Below, one piece after another: positions 7,874-15,776 of a stretch of DNA of 27,456 nt; the stretch's first letter is position 1, and each line of letters starts with the position of its first letter. The notes under the pieces are model-generated. The model was not told where the DNA came from and made no database searches. It saw only the letters and a program-made list of their open reading frames with translations. Source of the DNA: JBDTCS01 sp039923455 (lineage in GTDB: Bacteria > Bacteroidota > Ignavibacteria > Palsa-1295); the NCBI GenBank assembly GCA_039923455.1, contig JBDTCS010000148.1, forward strand, positions 1 to 27,456. Reading direction: 5' to 3'. The position numbers and the translations under genes were made by a program.

Positions 7874-9415
7874 ATGCGGATCACCTCATCAGCCATCACG
7901 CTTTGTGCTATCGTGCTCTCGGTCTGTTTTTTCGCAGCACCGAACTTGCATGCGCAAATGTCGTTTCAAAAATTACCACCCACGGTAAATCTTCCAACCG
8001 AGAGCGAACTCGCACCGGTGATTTCGGTCGATGGCAAGACACTTTTCTTTGCTCGTGCACGTGTCGCGCTCGATAGTTCGAATGTAGTAGACATTTGGCG
8101 AAGCACACTCGGTGCTGACGGTGAATTCACAAAAGCGGAAGTAGTCGGCGGACGACTCGGAAGCCGTTACGGTATCGCTGTAACTTCTGTCTCGCCGGAT
8201 AACAACACGCTCTATCTGATGGGCAAGTTCGAAGAAGAAACTCCGCCGGACGAGCGCATTTTCGTTAGCCATCGCACACAGAACGATTGGTCTATTCCCG
8301 AACCGATTCGCATCAAGAATCTCAACGCGCGAGGTTACTACACCGACTATTCCTTCGGACCAAATCAGAAGACTCTGATCATGTCGATCGATCGTGATTC
8401 TGCGCTTGGAGACCGCGATCTCTATGTAAGTTTTTTCGATGAGTCCAAAAACAATTGGGGGACTCCGCTTTGGCTCGGTGCACAGATAAATTCCAGATGG
8501 GGTGAGATGACTCCGTATCTTGCCGCCGATGGGAAGACACTCTATTTCTCAAGCAATCGTCCGGGTGGACTTGGAGAAGTCGATGTCTATCGCACCCAGC
8601 GATTGGATGATAGTTGGCAGAACTGGTCGGCACCGGAGAATCTCGGACCGACGATCAACAGACCCGGCCGTACGCTTTATTATTCCGAAGATGCAAAAGG
8701 CGAATTCGCTTATTTTATTTGGCGTGCAAACACGACAGATCAATCCGATATTTATAAAGCCAAGGTCCCAAAGCCTCGCGCAAATGCAGTCGCACTCTTG
8801 AAGGGACGCGTTACCGATCCGAGTGGTAAGCCACTTCTGGCTCGCATTCGCTATGAGCGACTCTCCGATGGTAAAGAACTTGGTGCAGCGCGAAGCGATC
8901 CGAAAACAGGTGATTATCAGATCTCACTTTCGGGTGGAGAAGATTACGCAGTGCATGCTGAGCTCGAAAATTATGTACCAACGAGCGAGCGATTCGATCT
9001 GCGTAATTTAACTGAATTCAAAACGATTGAGCACGATCTTGTACTGACAAAACTCGAGACAGGTGCTGTTGTTCGCTTGAGCAATATTTTTTTCGAGACC
9101 GACAAAGCAGTACTCTTGCCCGAGTCGTTTTCGGAACTTGCGAGGTTAAAGGAATTGCTGGATAAGAATGCAGCCCTGAGAATCTCGATCGATGGACATA
9201 CGGATTCGACGGGCTCCGTGCAGCATAACCGCACACTTTCTCATGATCGCGCAGAAGCAGTGCGCACCTATCTCACGCAGCAAGGCATCGATGCAACTCG
9301 ATTGGAGTTGCAAGCATTCGGTCCGGATCATCCCGTGACATCAAACGCAACCGAAGAGGGACGCGCAAAGAATCGACGCGTGGAATTTCGTGTGCTTGGC
9401 GCTGCGCATCAGTAG
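7874..9415 (+). CDS. PD40 propeller - regulatory-like domain - OmpA outer-membrane protein
   Basis: This 513-residue envelope protein probably binds peptidoglycan through its C-terminus. Order of parts: a signal peptide (residues 1-28, ending LHAQ); WD40-like PD40 repeats (about 45-295), best seen in YLAADGKTLYFSSNRPGG near 215-232; a carboxypeptidase regulatory-like beta-sandwich (about 307-395, LKGRVTDPSGKPLLARIRY); and an OmpA domain (about 400-508) with the peptidoglycan-binding motifs GHTDSTGS (441-448) and GRAKNRRVEF (496-505). The architecture matches the T9SS-associated PorE and related proteins, but the TPR repeats that usually begin PorE are absent, so the relationship is only suggestive. 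Two T9SS cargo genes lie in the same window. ATG 7874 has no Shine-Dalgarno sequence. It ends only 21 bases from the convergent glycosyltransferase gene, with no terminator between. Confidence 0.92.
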   Translation: MRITSSAITLCAIVLSVCFFAAPNLHAQMSFQKLPPTVNLPTESELAPVISVDGKTLFFARARVALDSSNVVDIWRSTLGADGEFTKAEVVGGRLGSRYGIAVTSVSPDNNTLYLMGKFEEETPPDERIFVSHRTQNDWSIPEPIRIKNLNARGYYTDYSFGPNQKTLIMSIDRDSALGDRDLYVSFFDESKNNWGTPLWLGAQINSRWGEMTPYLAADGKTLYFSSNRPGGLGEVDVYRTQRLDDSWQNWSAPENLGPTINRPGRTLYYSEDAKGEFAYFIWRANTTDQSDIYKAKVPKPRANAVALLKGRVTDPSGKPLLARIRYERLSDGKELGAARSDPKTGDYQISLSGGEDYAVHAELENYVPTSERFDLRNLTEFKTIEHDLVLTKLETGAVVRLSNIFFETDKAVLLPESFSELARLKELLDKNAALRISIDGHTDSTGSVQHNRTLSHDRAEAVRTYLTQQGIDATRLELQAFGPDHPVTSNATEEGRAKNRRVEFRVLGAAHQ

Positions 9416-9436
9416 CACATACTGCCGATTTACAAA

Positions 9437-11008
9437 TCAAGGTGGATCAACTCGCTCGTAAAAGTGGATCAGTCCGATCGAATCGATCTCGTGAAATTGT
9501 GCACCGTTTGCTTCGGCTGATCGGACGAGTGGATCTACAAACTCTTTCCAATCGGCCAGGTAACGAAAGTTTTTTCGCACGAGGTACACTCCCATCGTTC
9601 CTGCCTTCTTCGCTTCGAGCGCATCTCGGTTCACTTTGCCATCCAGATTGATTACGTTCGGCGCGATGAAACTCGCTGTGCCGGATTGATTCATTCCTAC
9701 CAACCCATCCTGATGTTGCAGCGCCCACTTACCCGCATAAAATAGATCGGTAGTGTTACGCTCGTTGAAACTCTCGGCGTACCGCGACACACTAAACGCA
9801 ATCGCTGCAAGCAGCACAACGCCGCCTGCAAATTGTGTCAGAAGTTTTGCTCGTTGTGTGAAGCTCGAATATTTTGCGAATCCGATTGCGCAGGCCAGAG
9901 AAAACAAAATCAGCCAAAGAATTCGTAACGGTTGAAAATATCGTGGCAGAAAATGTGGCGCACTAAAAAAGAAGATGTAAAATATTACGAGTGCAAATGA
10001 TGCAATGCCGAGCGGCGCGAGTATCCCGATGTTTGCTCGTGTGCAAACAGATTTCCAAAGCGAGAAGCGGGTGAAGATTGCAAGTATAACTCCGAAGACC
10101 ACAAAGACCCAAACCGCAGAGAGCAATGCCGACAACTCATAGGAAGGCATGTAGAAAAAGGTGCTGACGATATCGGCGATCACCATAATTCCACGTGATA
10201 GATTTTCCGGTATCGTATTTGCGATCGACTCCGATTGTCCGCTCGTCGGCATCAAACTTCCGAAGACACGCAAGTTATAGATCCACCACGGAAGACTCAC
10301 AACAAACGCAATCACGCCGAGCACTATCGCACGCTTCAACCCTTCCCACCGATGTTGAACAATCTCAAGTAGCCCAAAAGCCATCACAAAAAACACACCG
10401 TCGATTCGTGCCAATACAAGCGAGCCGAGCGTCACACCGAATGCTGCCCAGGCGAGTAATTTTGTTTCGTTACGTACGCTAAACTCCGCATAGGTCAAAC
10501 ACGCCGCGAGTATCAGCATCGAATAGAGACCGGTCTCGAGGCCGTTCATCGTCTCGCGTATTATCGGATAACTGAGTGTCCAGAGCAACGCACCGAGGAT
10601 AGGGGCTGTGCGAAGTCCGGTACGAAGAGTCGTTGTGACCGGCGGTGCATTGCTCATAATCAGCAAGAGCCGTGCGAGGAGATACATCGAAGCAATCCCA
10701 ATCAATGCACCGAGCAAAAAACTTAATCGGAGTGCAAGCCATTTGTTGGCTCCGCAGAGATCGAAGATGGGAGCATAGAGGACTACGATGAGCGGTTGCA
10801 CGCCATTCGTTGGTTGCACGCCATCTACGCTGAATCCATCACCGTGCGATAGATGCTGCGCGCAACTAAAAACATAAAAGGAATCTTCCGTGTAAGGTCT
10901 TGTGCAAATCTGGGACTCCGGCCGAAACGCGAGAATCACACGCGTCACAAATATTATCGCAGCACAGATCCAAAGCAGTTTCTTCTGCGCGGTACTGAAT
11001 ACTTTCAT
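9437..11008 (-). CDS. Polytopic membrane glycosyltransferase-like protein (PMT/ArnT superfamily-like)
   Basis: This 523-residue protein has roughly ten to twelve hydrophobic segments and resembles lipid-linked sugar transferases of the GT-C superfamily. After the first membrane helix (about residues 10-28) comes a loop with TEDSFYVFSCAQHLSHGDG (about 40-58), then VDGVQPTNGVQPL (about 61-73). GT-C enzymes carry an acidic pair in this first large loop (often written DD or ED), followed in this subfamily by a G-x-G-F-S-x-D-G-x-x-P-T-N-G-x-x-P-L motif, which is what I see. A soluble tail (about 420-523) is probably periplasmic. The donor is presumably a polyprenyl-linked sugar, and the acceptor is unknown. 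ATG 11008 starts 81 bases after the sigma-factor gene ends, so they may share a transcript. Confidence 0.8.
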   Translation of the reverse strand: MKVFSTAQKKLLWICAAIIFVTRVILAFRPESQICTRPYTEDSFYVFSCAQHLSHGDGFSVDGVQPTNGVQPLIVVLYAPIFDLCGANKWLALRLSFLLGALIGIASMYLLARLLLIMSNAPPVTTTLRTGLRTAPILGALLWTLSYPIIRETMNGLETGLYSMLILAACLTYAEFSVRNETKLLAWAAFGVTLGSLVLARIDGVFFVMAFGLLEIVQHRWEGLKRAIVLGVIAFVVSLPWWIYNLRVFGSLMPTSGQSESIANTIPENLSRGIMVIADIVSTFFYMPSYELSALLSAVWVFVVFGVILAIFTRFSLWKSVCTRANIGILAPLGIASFALVIFYIFFFSAPHFLPRYFQPLRILWLILFSLACAIGFAKYSSFTQRAKLLTQFAGGVVLLAAIAFSVSRYAESFNERNTTDLFYAGKWALQHQDGLVGMNQSGTASFIAPNVINLDGKVNRDALEAKKAGTMGVYLVRKNFRYLADWKEFVDPLVRSAEANGAQFHEIDSIGLIHFYERVDPP

Positions 11009-11089
11009 TGGATCGATTCGATCGTAACCGTACCAGTGATGGGCGAGAGATCCACTAGAACAATAGCCTGAAAGGTCATATTATGGAGA

Positions 11090-11782
11090 TCAGATCTTTC
11101 CCTCGAGCAGCTTCGCTAGGGCAGCGCGTGCGCGATGGAGATGTACTTTCACTGTGCCCATCGGCATCTTCAGTAGATCGGCGATCTCTTCATATTCGAG
11201 ATCTTCGTTGTGTCGCAGCTTGATGATGCGGCGATAATTTTCGGGAAGACTTTCGATTGCTTCGTTAATGAGTCTGGTGCGCTCATCGGCGAGCATTACC
11301 TCTTCAGGAATCCAGGTGTCGTCGGATATCTCAAAATCTCGTGCTTCGTCATCGCCTTTCGAATAATTTTGTGGAGCGGGCGCGCTTATCGAAAATGCGT
11401 TCAGCTTACGCCGACGCAAAAAATCGATCGCATGATTGGTCGCGATACGATAGAGCCACGTCGAGAAGGCATACTCTTCCGAGTACGAATGGATATGCAA
11501 AAAAGCTTTTGTGAGCGATTCTTGAACGAGATCTTCGAGCTCATCTGTCGTCGCACTGCGAACCATCGGACGAATGAGTCGCTCGACACCGTGACGATGT
11601 CGCTTGACAAGATCAAAGAACGCACGCTGATCACCTTCACGTGCTCTGCGAACGAGTGCCCGATCCTCTTCCTGACGTACCGAAGGAACAGACTTTGGAC
11701 GTGCAGCAATCGCAGGGCTTGGGTCGTGCAGACCACCCTCTTGTGAAATCGCTTCGGGCTCCTCTGTTGGGTCGTCCTTCAA
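11090..11782 (-). CDS. ECF-type RNA polymerase sigma factor
   Basis: This 230-residue sigma-70 family protein has only regions 2 and 4, as ECF sigma factors do. Region 2 spans about residues 50-127 (ELEDLVQESLTKAFLHIHSY, then FSTWLYRIATNHAIDFLRRR). Region 4 spans about 171-226 (LINEAIESLPENYRRIIKLR, then the helix-turn-helix EYEEIADLLKMPMGTVKVHL). It differs from a minimal ECF factor by a Pro/Glu-rich N-terminal tail of about 40 residues and an acidic linker between the regions (KGDDEARDFEISDD). No anti-sigma factor gene is adjacent on either side. The start is TTG 11782; no ATG is available before the upstream in-frame stop at 11819-11821. It lies 31 bases after the aldolase gene, on the same strand. 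Confidence 0.95.
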   Translation of the reverse strand: MKDDPTEEPEAISQEGGLHDPSPAIAARPKSVPSVRQEEDRALVRRAREGDQRAFFDLVKRHRHGVERLIRPMVRSATTDELEDLVQESLTKAFLHIHSYSEEYAFSTWLYRIATNHAIDFLRRRKLNAFSISAPAPQNYSKGDDEARDFEISDDTWIPEEVMLADERTRLINEAIESLPENYRRIIKLRHNEDLEYEEIADLLKMPMGTVKVHLHRARAALAKLLEGKI

Positions 11783-11813
11783 AGTGCTGGAGACAATGTG
11801 CTGTATAGCGCGC

Positions 11814-12836
11814 TTAAACTACCTCAATGTTATCAAGCCCGCCGTAGGCATTGTACCACGGCTGCGCGTTGCCGTATACGACGGCGTTCAATTCTTCAAT
11901 ATTTTTTACACCACGATCCATCAGCCATGCTTCGAGTGCCTCTTTACCTTGGCTGCCAAATATCGGCACAGCATCTTGCCATGTTGCACGACCGCAGAGT
12001 ACACCGGAAAAAGGTGCGCCCGATTCACCGGCAAGCTCGATGGTCTCGCGAAAGACATCATCACTTACACCCGCACTCAAGTAGATGAACGGTTTCGTCG
12101 AAGCTTTTGCAGCTTCGCGAAAATGTGCGAGCGCTTCTTTGCGTGTATAGGCCGTGCCTTCGTTCGCAAATGCTTTTGTGCCTTCGACAAATTTCATATT
12201 GACCGGCACCTCGACCTTTAGCACATCCACTCCGTAACGCTCTTTCGAAAATTCCGTCATATATGCTGCGACATATTTTGGTTTGAGCTTCGCAAACTCG
12301 AGACCCTTTTCGTCGTAGGCATCATCATAAGCGAGTGGCTCAAGAAAAAACGGAATGTCCAGTGCGCGGCACTCGGCACCCACGCGTTCGATGAATGCAT
12401 GCTTTACATCATTGGTGTGTGCATCATCTACCGCATTGTAATAGAGTAGAATCTTAATCGCGTCGGCACCGGCCTCTTTTAGGCGATAGATACTCCACAC
12501 ATCGAGCAAATCCGGAAGTCGACCTTTTAGTTTTGCATCGTAGCCTGTCTTTTCGTAGGCCAGTAAAACTCCTGTGCCTGGTGCGCGGGCTGTGATTGCC
12601 GGCAGACCATACTCAGGGTCCATCAAGATCGCACTTGCATGTGGCGTCAAAACTTTCGTAACGCAGATCTTGAAGTTGGTGAGATCTTCCTGCGTTGCTT
12701 CTTTGCCCATCGCCTTGCTGATCGACTTCATCAGAGAGCCGCGTTGATCCATCGCAGCAGCTGCAATGATGCCATCCTTGTTGGCGCACGCTTGAATGCC
12801 TGCGAATTTTCCCTTCGTGATCTGTACTTTCGACAT
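11814..12836 (-). CDS. lacD: Class I tagatose-1,6-bisphosphate aldolase (LacD-type)
   Basis: LacD enzymes cleave tagatose 1,6-bisphosphate, and often fructose 1,6-bisphosphate, to dihydroxyacetone phosphate and glyceraldehyde 3-phosphate through a Schiff base. This 340-residue protein keeps the family's landmarks: the N-terminal AAAMDQRGSL (about residues 26-35), DADIxK-like GADAIKILLYY (about 123-133) and VDVLKVEVPVNM (about 203-214). In the last motif Lys207 sits where the Schiff-base lysine is expected. YLSAGV (about 252-257) and CGRATW (about 281-286) are the phosphate-binding loops. No lac or tagatose pathway genes lie nearby. With rpe just upstream, a glycolytic or general sugar-phosphate role is as likely as lactose catabolism. 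ATG 12836 is a clean start. Confidence 0.92.
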   Translation of the reverse strand: MSKVQITKGKFAGIQACANKDGIIAAAAMDQRGSLMKSISKAMGKEATQEDLTNFKICVTKVLTPHASAILMDPEYGLPAITARAPGTGVLLAYEKTGYDAKLKGRLPDLLDVWSIYRLKEAGADAIKILLYYNAVDDAHTNDVKHAFIERVGAECRALDIPFFLEPLAYDDAYDEKGLEFAKLKPKYVAAYMTEFSKERYGVDVLKVEVPVNMKFVEGTKAFANEGTAYTRKEALAHFREAAKASTKPFIYLSAGVSDDVFRETIELAGESGAPFSGVLCGRATWQDAVPIFGSQGKEALEAWLMDRGVKNIEELNAVVYGNAQPWYNAYGGLDNIEVV

Positions 12837-12871
12837 AGAGCTTACTTTGTAAAGTGTCTACTTAAAATCAT

Positions 12872-12897
12872 ATAGGACTTCGCTGTCCTATTTTTTT
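12872..12897 (+). terminator. Terminator-like hairpin with its U-run on the plus strand
   Basis: ATAGGAC (12872-12878) pairs with GTCCTAT (12885-12891) around the loop TTCGCT, and T7 follows at 12891-12897. The polarity is plus, although both flanking genes (rpe and lacD) are transcribed on the minus strand. On the minus strand the hairpin sits just after the rpe stop, but with only a weak T-run. Confidence 0.6.
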
Positions 12898-12901
12898 CAC
12901 T

Positions 12902-13645
12902 TCAAGCCATTGCTGCAATGCTTGATCGTGCGGCTTCCTTCATTTGCCGAATTGTTGCGGCAGGGTCTTTGGTGCCATAGACACCGGAACCCGATACGAC
13001 GACATCCACACCTGCTCGGTACACATCACCGATATTATCCAGCTTGATGCCGCCATCTGCTTCGATGAGACATTGCAAATTTTGTTGTGCGATCCGCTCA
13101 CGAAGGATCGTCGCTCGTTCAAAGAGTGACGGAATGAATTGCTGTCCACCGAATCCGGGATTGACGCTCATCAAGAGCACCATATCGATATCCGGCAGAA
13201 TGGCGTCGAGCAGCATGAGCGGAGTGCCCGGGTTCAACGCAACTCCAGCTTTTTTCCCCAAGGACTTGATCAGTTGAACCGTCCGATGAATATGCCGAGA
13301 CGCTTCGATATGCACCGTGATAACATCGGCTCCGGCTTTTGCAAACTGTGGAATATATTCGTCGGCATTCTCGATCATCAAATGACAATCAAGCACGAGC
13401 GGTGTGATCGGTCGTAAGGCTTCGACAACCAGCGGACCGATGGTGATATTCGGGACGAAGTGTCCGTCCATCACATCGACATGCAACCACTCCGCACCGC
13501 CCGCTTCGATCAAACGGACGGAATCTTCGAGTCTTGCAAAGTTTGCGGATAAAAGCGAGGGCGCGATAATAACCGGCTTGCGATTCGGAATCGGCCGTGT
13601 GTGGTCTTGATTCGAGGCTTGGGCTCGTCCGTTTTGGCTATTCAA
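12902..13645 (-). CDS. rpe: Ribulose-phosphate 3-epimerase
   Basis: Rpe interconverts ribulose 5-phosphate and xylulose 5-phosphate in the pentose phosphate pathway and is a metal-dependent TIM barrel. Visible motifs are VIIAPSLLSANFARL at the first strand, HVDVMDGHFVPNITIG with the metal-binding His/Asp, CHLMI, MVLLMSVNPGFGGQQF and IEADGGI. These cover a full barrel. The start is unclear. The frame is open to TTG 13789, but the family normally starts close to the IAPS motif and no ATG exists in this frame. I chose TTG 13645, which gives 247 residues with a ~24-residue extension. TTG 13747 and TTG 13789 are alternatives. The upstream open frame runs through two hairpins and an A8 run, so it is probably leader. 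Confidence 0.93.
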   Translation of the reverse strand: MNSQNGRAQASNQDHTRPIPNRKPVIIAPSLLSANFARLEDSVRLIEAGGAEWLHVDVMDGHFVPNITIGPLVVEALRPITPLVLDCHLMIENADEYIPQFAKAGADVITVHIEASRHIHRTVQLIKSLGKKAGVALNPGTPLMLLDAILPDIDMVLLMSVNPGFGGQQFIPSLFERATILRERIAQQNLQCLIEADGGIKLDNIGDVYRAGVDVVVSGSGVYGTKDPAATIRQMKEAARSSIAAMA

Positions 13646-13833
13646 AGACAGTGAAGGCAGTTGGTTGCGCTTACCCTTTTTTTTGGATGCCTGAAAAAAA
13701 TGGGCTGTGCGTACTCTGTTCAGGCGAGAGCTAAAACGTGAAGGCAAACTGAATGGCTCCCTGCAATCGCTGCTAAGGGAGCCGAACAAAATTTAGACTC
13801 GGGAAGGAAGAGTACTCTGTAAAGGCTACGAGG
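13646..13833 (-). other. Structured leader region upstream of rpe
   Basis: This stretch between the thioredoxin-TPR gene and rpe has two hairpins. GGCTCCC (13755-13761) pairs with GGGAGCC (13777-13783), with an inner GCA/TGC pairing. GCCTGAA (13689-13695) pairs with TTCAGGC (13719-13725). A 9-base direct repeat GTACTCTGT occurs at 13711-13719 and 13812-13820. No known riboswitch was recognised. Confidence 0.45.
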
Positions 13834-14967
13834 TTAGTGTGCCTCGACGGTTCCACTTACGGTGGTTCCGGCCGCCTTTTCGAATTTTTCTTTTTGCTCT
13901 TGCAAATTCTTGATCAGCTTCGCATCCTGATCCGGCTTAAGCAGCATGAGTGCCTGCTGTTCGTAGACCACTGCATCGGCTGGCCGCCCTGATTTGAAAA
14001 CAACTTCTGCTTTTGTGTCGAGGATCTCGGCACGCTCCCGAAGATCTTCTGTTGCAAAAACTGCACGTGTCGCCATATCCTCGGCCTGACCAAGCATCTG
14101 ATTTCCTTCGGCGGCAGACCATGCGAACGCGTTCATTGCGGAGGCATCGGTCGGATGCTTCTCCAACCATTTGTTCAAGCGCTGAAACGCTACTTCATAC
14201 GCACCCATGTGGAAATCATGCGTCATGAGAATCATGAACGCTTGACGAGCCTCCGGACGGTCAGGATATTCTTTGTACGCCTGTTCTAAGGCCGGAATCT
14301 GCTGCATGGTATCCATGGCAAAGGCCTTAGCATACAACGCCTGCTCTTTCAACTTTTTATGGTTGTCTTTATCGAGCATCATGACTTTATCAAAGGCTTG
14401 CATCGCCGGCATGCGCTGATTGTCTTTGGAATATGCCTCACCAAGTTCCATCCAAACCCCCGGATCGGTCGCGCCTGTCTTCGTTAGAGATTTCTTGACG
14501 AGCGCACTTAATCCACCTTCACCGGCAAGCTTCATCGAACGCATGAACGGCTCGGCATCCTGGTAACCAACGACACGTGAAACCTCTTTTGCGTCCGCTG
14601 AAATAAATACGATCGTCGGATAACCGGTTACGCCATATTTTTTTGCGATCTGGGTGCCTTCACCTTTTTCTGCGTTGATCTTGACAGAAACAAAATGCTC
14701 GTTCGCATATTCGCCAACTTGCTGGTTCGAATAAGTGGTTCTATCGAGCGTCTTGCACCAGATGCACCAATCGGTATAGAAGTCGATCATGATGACCTTC
14801 TTTTCTTTGGCAGCCATCTTTTGTGCCTCAGCAAGGGTGGCTTCTTTAAACTTGACATCCGCTCGTGCATTTCCGGAGATCATTCCGACCGCCAGCAGCA
14901 CTACCCAACCAAAGGCCGCAATTCCGGTCATAGCGACTGCTGCGCGATTTTTTGTCAGATTCATCAT
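13834..14967 (-). CDS. Membrane-anchored or periplasmic thioredoxin-like protein with TPR-like tail
   Basis: This 377-residue protein combines a thiol-redox domain with a helical repeat tail. After an N-terminal hydrophobic segment (about residues 11-32, ending GNARA) comes a thioredoxin-fold domain. DFYTDWCIWCKTLD has the CxxC active site WCIWC, and a later GVTGYPTIVFI carries the cis-proline. This matches the Thioredoxin_7/DsbD-gamma-like class. Residues about 170-370 are helical with TPR-like spacing (for example VWMELGEAYSKDNQRMPAMQ and AFAWSAAEGNQMLGQAEDMA). A likely role is periplasmic reduction or isomerisation of protein thiols, with the TPR part binding partners. The frame is open to 15066, but the segment before the adjacent ATG codons at 14967 and 14964 looks untranslated. 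A weak AAGAGA lies about eight bases upstream of 14967. Confidence 0.88.
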   Translation of the reverse strand: MMNLTKNRAAVAMTGIAAFGWVVLLAVGMISGNARADVKFKEATLAEAQKMAAKEKKVIMIDFYTDWCIWCKTLDRTTYSNQQVGEYANEHFVSVKINAEKGEGTQIAKKYGVTGYPTIVFISADAKEVSRVVGYQDAEPFMRSMKLAGEGGLSALVKKSLTKTGATDPGVWMELGEAYSKDNQRMPAMQAFDKVMMLDKDNHKKLKEQALYAKAFAMDTMQQIPALEQAYKEYPDRPEARQAFMILMTHDFHMGAYEVAFQRLNKWLEKHPTDASAMNAFAWSAAEGNQMLGQAEDMATRAVFATEDLRERAEILDTKAEVVFKSGRPADAVVYEQQALMLLKPDQDAKLIKNLQEQKEKFEKAAGTTVSGTVEAH

Positions 14968-15091
14968 AACTATTCTCTTCGACAATTCTTTGTGAAAACC
15001 ACCAATGTAACTGAAGGTATCTAACGCAGGAAGCCCGAAACTGTTTCTGAACAAATTTTTGCCCATTTTTTAAGGCTTTTTGTTCTGGGCT

Positions 15092-15646
15092 TTAATCGGC
15101 ACTTACCATTCGCTCAAACGCAAGATTTGCTGCGCCAATCGCCGCGGCGTTCTCCGTTCCGAGCGTTTGATAAAAGAGCCTTAGCGCGGATAACAATTGC
15201 TGCGCTCGGGTGATCTCCAGAGCCGTCAAGCCTTCGAGCGGTACAAAGACTAAGAGCAAGGTCTCTTCTGTAGAGATCGTGATCTTGTGCCTCTTGGCGG
15301 CGTTGTTTAAGGCTTGTGACTGCGGTTTACCGGTAAGTGGGTAGCCGAGTATGACACCTATTTGAAACGTGTCATCGATGACATCTATCCGCACTTCCTC
15401 ACGGAATCCTGAGACTTGTTCAAGCTCCGAAAGCGGTTCAAAATCTGCCAGCATCGGTAGCAACAGATCCTGTTCGATTGCGTCTCGGAATTGTGTTCGT
15501 TGAATCGTTTTCCGATTCCACACACGATACCACGAATGCTCTCCGGTTGCAAACGGGTGCCACGCTCCATCCATGTCTAATTTATTTGCGGCTCGGGACA
15601 TCCGCCTCATCGAAACTTGCCAATATTTCATAACAAAGCCAAACAT
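15092..15646 (-). CDS. Hypothetical protein, no recognised domain
   Basis: I do not recognise this protein. From ATG 15646 it has 184 residues and no signal peptide or membrane span. It has a middle region FREEVRIDVIDDTFQIGVIL, a helix-rich C-terminus (ALEITRAQQLLSALRLFYQT) and a mixed N-terminal part (DGAWHPFATGEHSWYRVWNR). The frame is open to TTG 15709, adding 21 residues (AKPGFSTQNS...). ATG 15631 is a further alternative. The gene is divergent from the SDR gene at 15777 and precedes the thioredoxin-TPR gene on the same strand, with about 120 bases between this gene's stop and that gene's chosen start. It is probably cytoplasmic. Confidence 0.7.
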   Translation of the reverse strand: MFGFVMKYWQVSMRRMSRAANKLDMDGAWHPFATGEHSWYRVWNRKTIQRTQFRDAIEQDLLLPMLADFEPLSELEQVSGFREEVRIDVIDDTFQIGVILGYPLTGKPQSQALNNAAKRHKITISTEETLLLVFVPLEGLTALEITRAQQLLSALRLFYQTLGTENAAAIGAANLAFERMVSAD

Positions 15647-15764
15647 ACTGTTTTGAGTGGAGAATCCCGGTTTCGCACCCCTAAGATCGGGAATCGAAGC
15701 CGAAGCCAAACTAATCTGCCTCGCTTAGGCTTTTCCTCAGACTATCAAAAATTAATTGGACGCA

Positions 15765-15770
15765 TATAAT
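15765..15770 (+). promoter_or_regulatory. Possible -10 box directly before the SDR start
   Basis: TATAAT at 15765-15770 is followed by six bases and then ATG 15777. A transcript from this box would begin at or near the A of the start codon, as leaderless messages do. No good -35 hexamer was found. Confidence 0.4.
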
Positions 15771-15776
15771 TAGCAA

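Noticed and set aside
14968..15066. N-terminal extension of the thioredoxin-TPR frame
   Set aside because: It would precede the signal or anchor segment with an unrelated polar tail, and two adjacent ATG codons lie just before the hydrophobic helix.
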